Positions 6,526 through 14,034 of a stretch of 33,450 bases of DNA are shown here, piece after piece. The notes beneath the pieces are model-generated. The model was not told where the DNA came from, did not search any database, and saw nothing but the letters and a program-made list of their open reading frames with translations. A program made the position numbers and the translations under genes. Origin of the DNA: CAVDRM01 sp963611355 (lineage in GTDB: Bacteria > Bacillota > Clostridia > Christensenellales > Aristaeellaceae); contig CAVDRM010000029.1 in the NCBI GenBank assembly GCA_963611355.1, positions 1 through 33,450 of the forward strand, given 5' to 3'. The first letter of the stretch is position 1; every line of letters starts with the position of its first letter.

Positions 6526-7362
6526 ATGAGCCTGTTGAGCGGTGTGATTTTGTGTCTGCGCGGTGTGCTGGTCGGCTTCGGGGCTATTTTGCCCGGCATC
6601 AGCGGCGGCGCGCTCTGCGCGGCCTTCGGCATGTATAAGCCGATTATGGAGCTGCTGGCGCATCCTATGAAGGCGCTGAAAAAGGACTGGCTGCGTCTGC
6701 TTCTGTTCGTCATCGGCGTCGGCATCGGCTTTGTCGGGCTGGCGGGCTTGACGGGTGATTTGCTGGCAAAGCACGAGCAGGAAATGACCTGCCTGTTCGT
6801 CGGCTTCGTGCTGGGCACTGTGCCCGGCCTGTGGCGCGATGCGGGCAAAACGGGGCGTTCCGCCTCCTCTTACAGCTCGCTCGGCATTGCCTTTATTGCA
6901 TTGACGGCCATTCTGCTGACTGTCCGCATCATCTCCGGCGGCGTGCAGCTTGCGCAGGATTTCTGGGGTTTCCTGCTGTGCGGCGTGCTATGGGGTCTCA
7001 GCATGATTGTGCCGGGTCTCAGCTCGTCTACGCTGATTTTGTTCTTCGGCCTGTATGAAGCCATGCTGCTTGGCATCAAGACGCTGTCGCCGGGCGTGCT
7101 GCTGCCGCTGGGTCTGGGCATTGGGGCGTGCATTTTGGTTTTGCCCAAGGCGGTCAATGCGGCCATTGATAAGTGGCCGTCGCAGATAAGCCATGCCATC
7201 ATCGGCGTGGTGCTGGCCAGCACGGTCGTCGTTGTGCCGGAAGGCATTTTTGCCTCCGTCTCCGCCCTGCTCATCGGCCTTGTGTATATCGTCGTCGGCT
7301 TTATCTTCTCCTACATCGGCGATAAATGGTGCGCCAAGCTGGAAGAGAAAAGCGGACAGTGA
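6526..7362 (+). CDS. DUF368 membrane protein, probable undecaprenyl-phosphate transporter (PopT type)
   Basis: A 278-residue polytopic membrane protein. ATG at 6526 follows AGGAGG by 8 bases; the TTG one codon earlier is less likely. The family signature is at the start: GFGAILPGISGGALCAAFGM. A second, similar half-motif follows in the middle (GLSMIVPGLSSSTLILFFGL), so the protein looks like an internal duplication of re-entrant, Pro/Gly-rich segments. About eight hydrophobic segments are visible. Members of DUF368 have been shown to recycle the C55 lipid carrier across the cytoplasmic membrane for cell-wall synthesis; this role is taken from the family. It stands alone between the tRNA pair and a convergent Crp/Fnr gene. 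Confidence 0.9.
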   Translation: MSLLSGVILCLRGVLVGFGAILPGISGGALCAAFGMYKPIMELLAHPMKALKKDWLRLLLFVIGVGIGFVGLAGLTGDLLAKHEQEMTCLFVGFVLGTVPGLWRDAGKTGRSASSYSSLGIAFIALTAILLTVRIISGGVQLAQDFWGFLLCGVLWGLSMIVPGLSSSTLILFFGLYEAMLLGIKTLSPGVLLPLGLGIGACILVLPKAVNAAIDKWPSQISHAIIGVVLASTVVVVPEGIFASVSALLIGLVYIVVGFIFSYIGDKWCAKLEEKSGQ

Positions 7363-7367
7363 AACGG

Positions 7368-7382
7368 CGCGCTCAAAGCGCG
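7368..7382. terminator. Short perfect hairpin between convergent genes
   Basis: CGCGCT-CAA-AGCGCG directly follows the DUF368 stop. It has no clear T-run on either strand, so termination is uncertain. It is the only such structure between this gene and the convergent Crp/Fnr gene. Confidence 0.35.
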
Positions 7383-7454
7383 GCGAAATTTCCGACTTCT
7401 CATCTCTTATGCCGGAGAAGGAGCAAAACTGTTTCGGGCGAAGAATACGCAAAA

Positions 7455-8117
7455 TTATATGTTGATAACAAAGTGATTTTTATGAAAAGCAATGAGACCT
7501 TCAGCCCGCATTTTGCCCAGCTCAACGGACAGGCCGCTCCGCTCGACTGCTAAATAGTCGGCCAGCTGCTGTCTGGAAAACGGAATATCAAACGCATAGC
7601 ACCCGTGCCGCTGCGCCTCCGCCGAAAAGAAGGAGAGCAGCTTGGCGCGGGTTGTTCTCTGCGCCAAATGCGTGAGCTTCTCGTTGCACCGAAGGGACTT
7701 TTCCGCCAGCACCTCCACCAAATTGCGGATAATGCGGCTGTGGTGCGTACAGGCGGAGGAGCAGACCGTGAGGACGCGCCGCACATTCAGCATGAGGACG
7801 GAAACAGGCGTTTCCGCCATGACGCTCACATTGAGCGGGGCGTGCGGCGCACAGGCAAAGGCAGCGGCGAAGGTCTGCCCCGCCTCGGCCTTTGACAGGA
7901 TGCTGCGGTTGCCCCAGACGTCCTCCTGAAAAATGAGGACGCTGCCTTTCAGGACAAGCCCGATGGCCTCAACGCTTTCGCCTGCTCGAAGCAGATACGC
8001 GCCCTTTTCAAAACGCTCTGTTTTCGCCTCCAGGCAGGAAAGCACCGTTTGCAGCTCGTCTTTTTCAATGCCGTTGAAAAGGCGGGACGCAAGGAGAATG
8101 TCAGCATAATTTTCCAT
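7455..8117 (-). CDS. Crp/Fnr-family transcription regulator
   Basis: A 220-residue regulator starting at ATG 8117, with AAAGGGG about 8 bases upstream. Residues 10-120 form the cyclic-nucleotide-binding-type beta-roll (LFNGIEKDELQTVLSCLEAK, ending with VSVLMLNVRRVL). Residues 145-215 form the Crp-type winged helix (FSRQQLADYLAVERSGLSVE as recognition region, then LGKMRAEGLI). No N-terminal Cys cluster of the Fnr type is visible, and I see no cAMP-specific residues. It is divergent from a ferredoxin-type gene, and a palindrome in the shared region is probably its own site. In Clostridia such regulators beside ferredoxin genes often respond to redox or nitrosative stress; that is context inference. 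Confidence 0.9.
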   Translation of the reverse strand: MENYADILLASRLFNGIEKDELQTVLSCLEAKTERFEKGAYLLRAGESVEAIGLVLKGSVLIFQEDVWGNRSILSKAEAGQTFAAAFACAPHAPLNVSVMAETPVSVLMLNVRRVLTVCSSACTHHSRIIRNLVEVLAEKSLRCNEKLTHLAQRTTRAKLLSFFSAEAQRHGCYAFDIPFSRQQLADYLAVERSGLSVELGKMRAEGLIAFHKNHFVINI

Positions 8118-8131
8118 CAAAACGCCCCTTT

Positions 8132-8190
8132 TGTTGAAAATTCAACAGACTGTTCGGTATGATTATAGTATAATTATGCCGTAAAAGCAA
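8132..8190. promoter_or_regulatory. Divergent promoters with a 16-bp palindromic Crp/Fnr site
   Basis: TGTTGAAAATTCAACA at 8132-8147 is a perfect palindrome. Rightward, TATAAT at 8169-8174 lacks a -35; a start near 8181 would centre the palindrome at about -41.5, the classical activating position. Leftward, TTGCTT (8190-8185), 17 bases, TATAAT (8167-8162) would start near 8155, placing the palindrome just downstream of that start, where binding would block the regulator's own gene. Confidence 0.65.
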
Positions 8191-8202
8191 GGAGGGATGA
8201 TG

Positions 8203-8928
8203 ATGAAACGGCGAATCATTGAAATCAATCAGGAAAAGTGCAACGGCTGCGGCGCCTGCGCGGTGGCGTGTCACGAGGGAGCCATCGCCATGGTGAACGG
8301 CAAGGCGCAGCTTATGCGGGACGATTACTGCGACGGGTTGGGCGATTGTCTGCCCGCCTGCCCGACCAACGCCATCTCCTTTGTGGAGCGCGAGGCGGCG
8401 GCTTATGACGAAAAGGCCGTGCTGGAAAGCAAGCAAAAGAAGATGCAGGAGAAAATGCAGCGGGAGGGCAAGACGCTGCCCTGCGGCTGCCCGGGTACGA
8501 ACTCACGGAAAATTGAGCATGAGGCGCAGGAAAGCTGCGAAACGGCGTATGCGGCGCCGGTGAGCCGGCTTTCCCAGTGGCCTGTGCAGATTAAGCTCGT
8601 CCCCGTCAACGCGCCTTATTTTGACGGTGCGCGGCTGCTTATCGCCGCCGACTGCACGGCCTATGCCTATGCTGCCTTCCATGAGCGCTTTATCAAGGGG
8701 CATATCACGCTGGTCGGCTGCCCGAAACTGGATAATGTGGATTATGCCGAAAAACTGACGGAAATCATCCGCGGCAACAATATCAAAAGCGTTACCGTGG
8801 TGCGCATGGAGGTGCCCTGCTGCGGCGGGCTGGAGCACGCGGCCAAGACTGCCCTGCAAAACAGCGGGAAATTCATCCCGTGGCAGGTCGTGACCGTCTC
8901 CGTGGACGGAAGGATACTGGACGAATGA
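8203..8928 (+). CDS. 4Fe-4S ferredoxin-type iron-sulfur protein
   Basis: A 241-residue protein. Of three adjacent ATG codons, 8203 has the best distance (7 bases) from AAGGAGGG. Residues 1-62 form a two-cluster ferredoxin: CNGCGACAVAC and, with altered spacing, CDGLGDCLPACP. Residues 78-100 are a Lys/Gln/Glu-rich linker, followed by a CGC motif. The C-terminal part (about 120-241) is an alpha/beta domain with AADCTAYAYAAFHERFIKGH, GCPKL and a VPCCGG motif that may hold another metal site. This is a known layout of iron-sulfur proteins next to Crp/Fnr regulators and hydroxylamine reductase genes in Clostridia, although no reductase gene follows here. Its stop overlaps the start of the next gene. 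Confidence 0.88.
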   Translation: MKRRIIEINQEKCNGCGACAVACHEGAIAMVNGKAQLMRDDYCDGLGDCLPACPTNAISFVEREAAAYDEKAVLESKQKKMQEKMQREGKTLPCGCPGTNSRKIEHEAQESCETAYAAPVSRLSQWPVQIKLVPVNAPYFDGARLLIAADCTAYAYAAFHERFIKGHITLVGCPKLDNVDYAEKLTEIIRGNNIKSVTVVRMEVPCCGGLEHAAKTALQNSGKFIPWQVVTVSVDGRILDE

Positions 8929-9395
8929 GCAGCAGGGAAGACGCGCTCATCGGCGCGCTGGTCGGCTTGGCGCGCTCTGCGGACGGCGAAAGCGACCCCC
9001 TGCCCGATGTGTGGGCACTGCTCACCGAGGGGCTTGCGATGGTTTCAATGCAGCCGAGCGATGCGGTCTATGACGAGCTGATTTGCCGCATCCATGAAGA
9101 GCGCGACCGCATGGTGCCGAACTGCGCCCTCTGCACCGCGCATTGCGGCCGGACGGACGACTATGACACGGCGCTGCTTGATCAGGATGACGCGGAGGTT
9201 CGCCGCTGCAAAACGGATATTTTATTCGATTTGCATGATATGGCGCTCCGCCTGCGGCAGGGTCTGTTCTCCGAGGCAAAAGACGAGGAAGTCCGGCGCT
9301 TCATGGTCAAGGCGCTCAATGCCTTCGGCGCGGAATGGGAGGCGGAAGCACTGCTGCCCATCAAACGGGAAGCGAGCCGCCTGGCGGCCGTCTGA
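8925..9395 (+). CDS. Uncharacterised cytoplasmic protein with CxxCxxxC-GRTDDYD motif
   Basis: A 156-residue, mostly helical, acidic protein. Its ATG overlaps the ferredoxin stop (ATGA), so the two are translated together. The conspicuous feature is CALCTAHCGRTDDYD near residues 67-81: three closely spaced Cys that could bind metal or a cluster, followed by a polar Gly-Arg-Thr-Asp-Asp-Tyr-Asp stretch. The rest is amphipathic helices, with no signal peptide and no membrane segment. I do not recognise the family with confidence. Coupling to a ferredoxin under a Crp/Fnr-type site suggests a role in handling or maturing an iron-sulfur redox protein; this is inference. Confidence 0.75.
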   Translation: MSSREDALIGALVGLARSADGESDPLPDVWALLTEGLAMVSMQPSDAVYDELICRIHEERDRMVPNCALCTAHCGRTDDYDTALLDQDDAEVRRCKTDILFDLHDMALRLRQGLFSEAKDEEVRRFMVKALNAFGAEWEAEALLPIKREASRLAAV

Positions 9396-9400
9396 AGGCG

Positions 9401-9446
9401 CGGAGCGGTTCGTACTGTGTAAAGCCTGCCGATGATGCCCGCTCCG
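9401..9446 (+). terminator. Weak terminator-like hairpin after the ferredoxin operon
   Basis: CGGAGCGG (9401-9408) pairs with CCGCTCCG (9439-9446) across a 30-base loop and is followed by TTTGTCTT. The long loop and broken T-run make this only a possible terminator. Confidence 0.35.
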
Positions 9447-9452
9447 TTTGTC

Positions 9453-9508
9453 TTGACATTCCGCCCTTGAATGCGCTATACTTTCTGCGGTTAAGGAAGC
9501 TTAACCGC
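9453..9508 (+). promoter_or_regulatory. Promoter with start-site inverted repeat, upstream of the HMA gene
   Basis: TTGACA (9453-9458), 18 bases, TATACT (9477-9482). A perfect 9-bp inverted repeat with a GAAG loop (GCGGTTAAG / CTTAACCGC, 9487-9508) begins at the expected transcript start. It is either an operator at +1 or a 5' stem-loop that stabilises the message. Confidence 0.7.
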
Positions 9509-9545
9509 AAGTGTACCGCCCGAACGGGACGGAAAGGAGCGGCAT

Positions 9546-9806
9546 ATGATTGAGACGACGGTGAAAATCGACGGCATGATGTGCGGCATGTGCGAAGCGC
9601 ACGTCAACGATGTCATTCGCAGGACATTTCAGGTGAAAAAGGTCAGCTCTTCCCACAGCAAAGGACAGACGGTTATTGAATCCGAAGCGCCGCTGGACGA
9701 GGCCGCGCTGCGCAAGGCCATCGCCGATACGGGCTATCAGGTCACGGCGGTCAGCAGCCGGGAGGCGGAAGCAAAGAAGGGGCTCTTCGGGCTGTTCAAG
9801 AAATAA
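9546..9806 (+). CDS. Small heavy-metal-associated (HMA) domain protein, CopZ-like
   Basis: An 86-residue cytoplasmic protein that follows a GAAAGGAG site. Residues 1-68 form an HMA fold (TTVKIDGMMCGMCEAHVNDV), with the CxxC pair that binds copper or a similar soft metal. A short basic Gly/Phe tail (KKGLFGLFKK) ends it. Length and single domain fit a soluble metal chaperone. No P-type ATPase, CsoR or CopY gene is nearby, so partner and metal are unknown. The CxxC is flanked by three Met residues (MMCGMC), slightly unlike typical GMTCxxC chaperones. Confidence 0.88.
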   Translation: MIETTVKIDGMMCGMCEAHVNDVIRRTFQVKKVSSSHSKGQTVIESEAPLDEAALRKAIADTGYQVTAVSSREAEAKKGLFGLFKK

Positions 9807-9825
9807 TTCTTTCCCGTATAAAATA

Positions 9826-9864
9826 ATCCCGCTGCGGAATCAAAACCCTGCAGCGGGATTTTTC
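9826..9864. terminator. Strong bidirectional terminator
   Basis: ATCCCGCTGC (9826-9835) pairs with GCAGCGGGAT (9850-9859) and is followed by TTTTTC rightward. Leftward a T-rich ATTATTTTAT follows. It ends the HMA transcript and could end the convergent pheS-pheT-Dabb operon. Confidence 0.85.
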
Positions 9865-9881
9865 TATCGGATTTTTCGGTC

Positions 9882-9910
9882 GTGCGGGGCAGAAAGGCTT
9901 TGCCCCGCAC
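9882..9910. other. GC-rich hairpin between convergent transcripts
   Basis: GTGCGGGGCA (9882-9891) pairs perfectly with TGCCCCGCAC (9901-9910) around a 9-base loop. No T-run follows on either strand. It sits 33 bases beyond the Dabb stop codon and may protect that mRNA's 3' end. Confidence 0.45.
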
Positions 9911-9942
9911 CCAACACAGCAGCGGGACTCAGCGCATCCAAA

Positions 9943-10224
9943 TCATTCGTAATCAACGACCGCTCTCTCCAGCATGGCGGCATGGACGACGGCCTGCATC
10001 GCCTTGTGCTTGGGATGATTTTGATAGAAGGCAAGCGCCTCGCGGCTTTCATACTCGCCGTACAGACACAGATCCCAGCCCTTTGGGTTAAAGTTGACGC
10101 CAACCTCCAGCTTGTTCAAGCCTTCGATTTGCCCGACCAGCGCCTCCAGGCCCCGCTTGATTTTCTGCGCGTTCGCCTGCTTATTTTCGTCCTTTAATTT
10201 CCAGAAAACAATGTGATGCACCAT
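9943..10224 (-). CDS. Dabb-domain (stress-responsive alpha/beta barrel) protein
   Basis: A 93-residue protein starting MVHHIVFWKLKDENKQANAQ, preceded by AAGGAGG. The HHIVFWK start, the LEVGVNF strand and the FYQNHPKHKAMQ helix are typical of Dabb-domain proteins, small dimeric ferredoxin-like barrels. The whole protein is one domain of normal length. It lies 20 bases after pheT on the same strand with no terminator between, so it is probably the last gene of the pheST operon. Function is unknown for most bacterial members; the phe connection may be only transcriptional. Confidence 0.85.
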   Translation of the reverse strand: MVHHIVFWKLKDENKQANAQKIKRGLEALVGQIEGLNKLEVGVNFNPKGWDLCLYGEYESREALAFYQNHPKHKAMQAVVHAAMLERAVVDYE

Positions 10225-10244
10225 ATGCCTGTCCTCCTTATGAT

Positions 10245-12638
10245 TTATGAGCGCAGATCGGCGTCAAAGCCGTCTTTTGCGGTTTTCAGTACCTTCTTCA
10301 TCAGCCCCGTGATTTCTTCCTCGGTCAACGTATGGTCCTCGGCGCGGAAGGACAGGGAGAAGGCGACGGACTTCCTGCCCTCGCCCACCTGTGCGCCGCG
10401 GAATACATCGAACAGGGCGATATCCTCCAGCATCCGGCCGCAGGCGATTTTCATGGCCTGCATGACAGGACCGACGGGCTGGGCATCGTTCATCACCAGC
10501 GCGATGTCGCGGCTGACCGCAGGGAAGCGGGCAATGGCCTGCACATGCCCCATCGGGCTTGCGCATTCGCTCAGCGTGTCCAGCATGACATGGGCGACAT
10601 AGGCGCGCTTGTCCAGCTCGTAATTCCGCATGACATCGGGATGCACTTCGCCGACCACGGCGACCACGCGCCCGTCGCTTACCAGCGCGGCGCGGCGGCC
10701 GGGATGCAGGTACGGCTCGGAGGCGGTCTCAATGGTGTATTCCGCGCCCGCATCGTGCAGCAGCGCTTCCACCGCCGTGCGCACGGAGAAGAAGTCCTCG
10801 TCCCTGCCGTAGGCGCAGAGGCAGAGCGCCCGCTTTTCGGTCGGCAGATTTTCCGCCGTCCTGTGCAGGCTGTCAAACACCTTGCCGATTTCGTAGATGC
10901 GCGCCTCCTGATTGCCGTGCGCCATGTTGGTCGCCGCGGTGGTCAGCACGCCGCAAAGCAGGGTGGTGCGCATGAAGGCGGTGTCCTCGCCCAGGGGATT
11001 TAAGAGCGGCAGCGCCTGCAGACGCTCGTCCTTTTCGTCCAAGCCGAGTTGCTCCAGCTTCTTCTTGGCGATGAAGGAAAAGGTCATCGTTTCATAATAG
11101 CCCATGCCGGAGAGCAGCGCCCGCAGCCTGTCCTGCTGCTTCATGTGGGCGCTGCGGAAGCCGTTCGCCGCGCCTTTTAAGGGGGTGCAGGGAATCAAAT
11201 CATAGCCCGCGTAGCGCAGGACTTCTTCGCACAGATCCGCTTCACCGTCCACATCCTGCCGGAAATCCGGCGCGGTGGCGGTCAGCGTATCGCCGTCCAG
11301 CGAAACGGTGAAAAAGAGCTTTTCCAGGATTTCCTTCATCTGCTCCGGCGGCAGCGCCACGCCCGCCCGCTGCTGAATGCGTTTGATGGAGGCGGTAATC
11401 GGGCTGTGCGTCTGCGGATGCTCGTAAATATCGATAACGCCGGGGACGACGTCGCCCGCGTCCAATTCATTGACGAGGCGGCAGGCGCGCTGCAAAGCGG
11501 CCATGACGGTCATGGGCGATACGCCGCGCTCAAAGTGTCCGCTGGCCTCCGTGCGGATGCCCAAAGAACGGGCGGAAATGCGGATGCTGGCGCGGTCAAA
11601 CGCAGCCGCCTCAAACAGCACCTCGTGCGTATTCTCGGTGATTTCGCTCTCCTCGCCGCCCATGATGCCGGCCAGACCCGTCGGCCCGTGCTCGTCGCAT
11701 ATCATCAGCTCGCCGCCCTTCATGGCGTGATTTTTGCCGTCCAGCGTCCTGAGCGGCTCATTTTTCTGCGCACGGCGCACGATGATATGGCGGCCTTCCA
11801 CCTTGTCCAGGTCAAAGGCGTGCATGGGATGCCCCGTTTCGAGCATCACGAAATTGGTGATGTCCACCACATTGTTGATGGAGCGCATGCCGGCCGCATG
11901 GAGCGCCTGACGCAGCCACATGGGACTTTGGCCGATGCGCACGTTTTTGATGACCCTCGCCGCATAGCGCGGGCAGAGGTCGGCATCTTTGACCTCGACC
12001 TTCGCAAAATCTCGGATATCGCCCTCGCCGCAGTCCTTGACGGCGATGTCCGGCAGCGTCAGAGCCGTCCCCATCGCTGCGGCGGTCTCCCGCGCCACGC
12101 CCCAGACGCTCAGGCAGTCCGGACGGTTGGCCAGGATTTCAAAATCGATGACATGGTCGTTGAAGCCGAAAATCTCCTTCACGTCCGTGCCCAGAGGATA
12201 ATCTTCGTTAAAAATCAGCAGCCCTGCATCGCCGACAGAGGGATACAAATCCTCCGGCACGCTGATTTCCGTGGACGCGCACAGCATGCCGCAGCTTTCC
12301 ACGCCGCGCAGCTTTCCCTTTTTGATGTGAACGCCGCCCGGCAGCTCCGCGCCGACCAGCGCCACGGGGACTAAAATGCCCTCGCGCACATTGGGCGCGC
12401 CGCAGACGATTTGCAGCGGCTCGTCCTGCCCGACATCCACCGTGCAGACGTGCAGATGGTCGCTGTTTTCATGATTTTTGCAGGTCAGCACCCGCCCGAC
12501 CACGACGTTTTTCAAATCCTTCCCCAAATCCTCAATGCCCTCAACGCCCGTGCCGGTCATAATCATGCGGCTCTCGTATTCATTCGGCGTCATGGGGATG
12601 GGCGCATAGCGCCTGAGCAGATTCATCGAAACCTTCAT
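10245..12638 (-). CDS. pheT: Phenylalanyl-tRNA synthetase beta subunit
   Basis: A 797-residue protein, the usual length. Domains in order: an OB-fold tRNA-binding domain (about 40-150: VVGRVLTCKNHENSDHLHVC), the B3/B4 editing domain (about 210-390, ending GGEESEITENT), the B5 domain (about 400-475), a catalytic-like core (about 490-680), and the C-terminal FDX-ACB anticodon-binding domain (about 705-797). It forms the (alpha-beta)2 enzyme with PheS, charges tRNA-Phe and removes mischarged Tyr. The start ATG at 12638 has AAGGGGG upstream and is 15 bases from pheS. Expression depends on the T-box ahead of pheS. Confidence 0.97.
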   Translation of the reverse strand: MKVSMNLLRRYAPIPMTPNEYESRMIMTGTGVEGIEDLGKDLKNVVVGRVLTCKNHENSDHLHVCTVDVGQDEPLQIVCGAPNVREGILVPVALVGAELPGGVHIKKGKLRGVESCGMLCASTEISVPEDLYPSVGDAGLLIFNEDYPLGTDVKEIFGFNDHVIDFEILANRPDCLSVWGVARETAAAMGTALTLPDIAVKDCGEGDIRDFAKVEVKDADLCPRYAARVIKNVRIGQSPMWLRQALHAAGMRSINNVVDITNFVMLETGHPMHAFDLDKVEGRHIIVRRAQKNEPLRTLDGKNHAMKGGELMICDEHGPTGLAGIMGGEESEITENTHEVLFEAAAFDRASIRISARSLGIRTEASGHFERGVSPMTVMAALQRACRLVNELDAGDVVPGVIDIYEHPQTHSPITASIKRIQQRAGVALPPEQMKEILEKLFFTVSLDGDTLTATAPDFRQDVDGEADLCEEVLRYAGYDLIPCTPLKGAANGFRSAHMKQQDRLRALLSGMGYYETMTFSFIAKKKLEQLGLDEKDERLQALPLLNPLGEDTAFMRTTLLCGVLTTAATNMAHGNQEARIYEIGKVFDSLHRTAENLPTEKRALCLCAYGRDEDFFSVRTAVEALLHDAGAEYTIETASEPYLHPGRRAALVSDGRVVAVVGEVHPDVMRNYELDKRAYVAHVMLDTLSECASPMGHVQAIARFPAVSRDIALVMNDAQPVGPVMQAMKIACGRMLEDIALFDVFRGAQVGEGRKSVAFSLSFRAEDHTLTEEEITGLMKKVLKTAKDGFDADLRS

Positions 12639-12653
12639 ATATCAGCCGCCCCC

Positions 12654-13682
12654 TTATCGAAACTGCCTGAGGAAGCGCAGGTCTCCCTCGTACATCAGGC
12701 GCATATCCGTGATGCCGTAGCGCAGCATGGTGATGCGCTCCAGGCCGATGCCAAAGGCAAAGCCGGAATACTTCTGCGGGTCGATGCCGCACATCTCCAG
12801 AACGTGCGGGTTGACCATGCCGCAGCCCAGCACCTCAATCCAGCCCGTGCCCTTGCACATCCGGCAGCCCTTGCCGCGGCAGTTCACGCACGTCAGGTCC
12901 ACCTCGGCGCTCGGCTCGGTGAAGGGGAAGAAGGAGGGACGGAAGCGTACCTGAATGTCATCGCCGTACAGCCGCTTGGCAAAGGCATCCAGCGCGGCCT
13001 TTAAATCGCCCATCGAGACGTTTTCGTCAATGACCAGACCCTCGATTTGATGGAAAACGGGGCTGTGCGTCGCGTCCACCTCATCGGCGCGGTATACGCG
13101 GCCGGGGCAGATGATGCGGATAGGGGGCTTTCTGCTCGTCATCGTGCGCGCCTGCACGGGAGAGGTGTGGGTGCGCAGAACGGTGTTTTCGTTGATGTAG
13201 AAGGTGTCCTGCGCATCGCGGGCGGGATGGTCTTTGGGAAGATTCAAAAGCTCGAAATTGAAATGGTCAAGCTCGACCTCCGGCCCCTCGACCACCTCAT
13301 AGCCAAGCCCCACAAAGCAGTCCACGACCTCATTGAGGACAAGAGAAATGGGGTGCGGCATGCCGACCTTCGGCAGCTCCCGCGGTTCGGTCACATCCAC
13401 CGCCTCGCGCTTGAGCTTCAGCTCTCGCTCCCTGGTCTGCAGAATACGCTGACGCTCATCGAGCAGGGCGGACAGGCGTTCCCGCTTTTCGTTGATCATC
13501 TGACCGATTTTCGGCCTGTCCTCTGCAGAGACCTGCCCCATGCCGCGCAAAAGCGCCGTCAGAGAGCCCTTCTTGCCCAGCACCTTGACACGCAGCGCAT
13601 CCAGGGCGGACAAATCGTTCAGGCCGGACAGCTCGTCTTCCATTTCCTGACCGATGCGTGTTAAGTCTTCTTTAATACTCAT
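12654..13682 (-). CDS. pheS: Phenylalanyl-tRNA synthetase alpha subunit
   Basis: A 342-residue catalytic subunit. Residues 1-85 form the N-terminal coiled coil. The class II core has motif 1 near residues 110-130 (HPISLVLNEVVDCFVGLGYE), motif 2 (RTHTSPVQARTM, then RVYRADEVDATHSPVFHQIE), and motif 3 at the end (GFAFGIGLERITMLRYGITD). It activates Phe and, with PheT, charges tRNA-Phe. An insert with CVNCRGKGCRMC-type Cys pairs (about 270-285) forms the zinc-like knuckle seen in many bacterial PheS. The start at 13682 follows AGGAGGG and lies just after the T-box terminator. Confidence 0.97.
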   Translation of the reverse strand: MSIKEDLTRIGQEMEDELSGLNDLSALDALRVKVLGKKGSLTALLRGMGQVSAEDRPKIGQMINEKRERLSALLDERQRILQTRERELKLKREAVDVTEPRELPKVGMPHPISLVLNEVVDCFVGLGYEVVEGPEVELDHFNFELLNLPKDHPARDAQDTFYINENTVLRTHTSPVQARTMTSRKPPIRIICPGRVYRADEVDATHSPVFHQIEGLVIDENVSMGDLKAALDAFAKRLYGDDIQVRFRPSFFPFTEPSAEVDLTCVNCRGKGCRMCKGTGWIEVLGCGMVNPHVLEMCGIDPQKYSGFAFGIGLERITMLRYGITDMRLMYEGDLRFLRQFR

Positions 13683-13711
13683 TGTCCGATTTCACCCTCC
13701 TGTCTTGGCAT

Positions 13712-13977
13712 GAAAAAACGCCCCGCGCCTGCTGAAAACAGGCGCATGGGGCGTCGAAAGCGCAACGCTGTACCACCCATGTTCGGCGGGAAACCCACCC
13801 TCATAGCCCTCTTAACGCGAGGAAACGGCGGAAACTACGCACGCGCCTTTACACGCTTCATCCCCGCGGCTTGGAAGCGAATGCCCCGCCGCGTCCCCTG
13901 AGACGGCTTGCAGCCAATGACCGCCTCTCTCTGCCGGAACGCCTCGGCGCGGGGGTTGTTCTTCCGCATCGCCGTTG
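13712..13977 (-). ncRNA. T-box riboswitch (tRNA-Phe) of the pheST operon
   Basis: The leader between promoter and pheS holds the T-box bulge GGGTGGTACAGCG (minus strand, within 13783-13766). Its TGGT would pair with the ACCA end of uncharged tRNA-Phe. A strong terminator follows: ACGCCCC...GGGGCGT with an inner GCGCCTG/CAGGCGC stem, then six T (13754-13713). Stem I includes the AGAGAGG motif. Phe TTC codons at 13881-13879 or 13876-13874 are the candidate specifiers. Uncharged tRNA-Phe would favour the antiterminator and turn the operon on. Confidence 0.93.
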
Positions 13978-13982
13978 TACGG

Positions 13983-14011
13983 ATTGTATCACGCACACGA
14001 TAAAAAGTCAA
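13983..14011 (-). promoter_or_regulatory. Promoter of the T-box/pheST operon
   Basis: On the minus strand, TTGACT (14011-14006), 17 bases, TACAAT (13988-13983). It lies 24 bases downstream of the stop of the upstream leftward gene, with no terminator between. Confidence 0.8.
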
Positions 14012-14034
14012 CCGTTTCAGCGGATGCTCAGCCC

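Noticed and set aside
11406..12374. Plus-strand ORF of 322 residues
   Set aside because: Antisense to pheT, whose domains are complete; no start signal.
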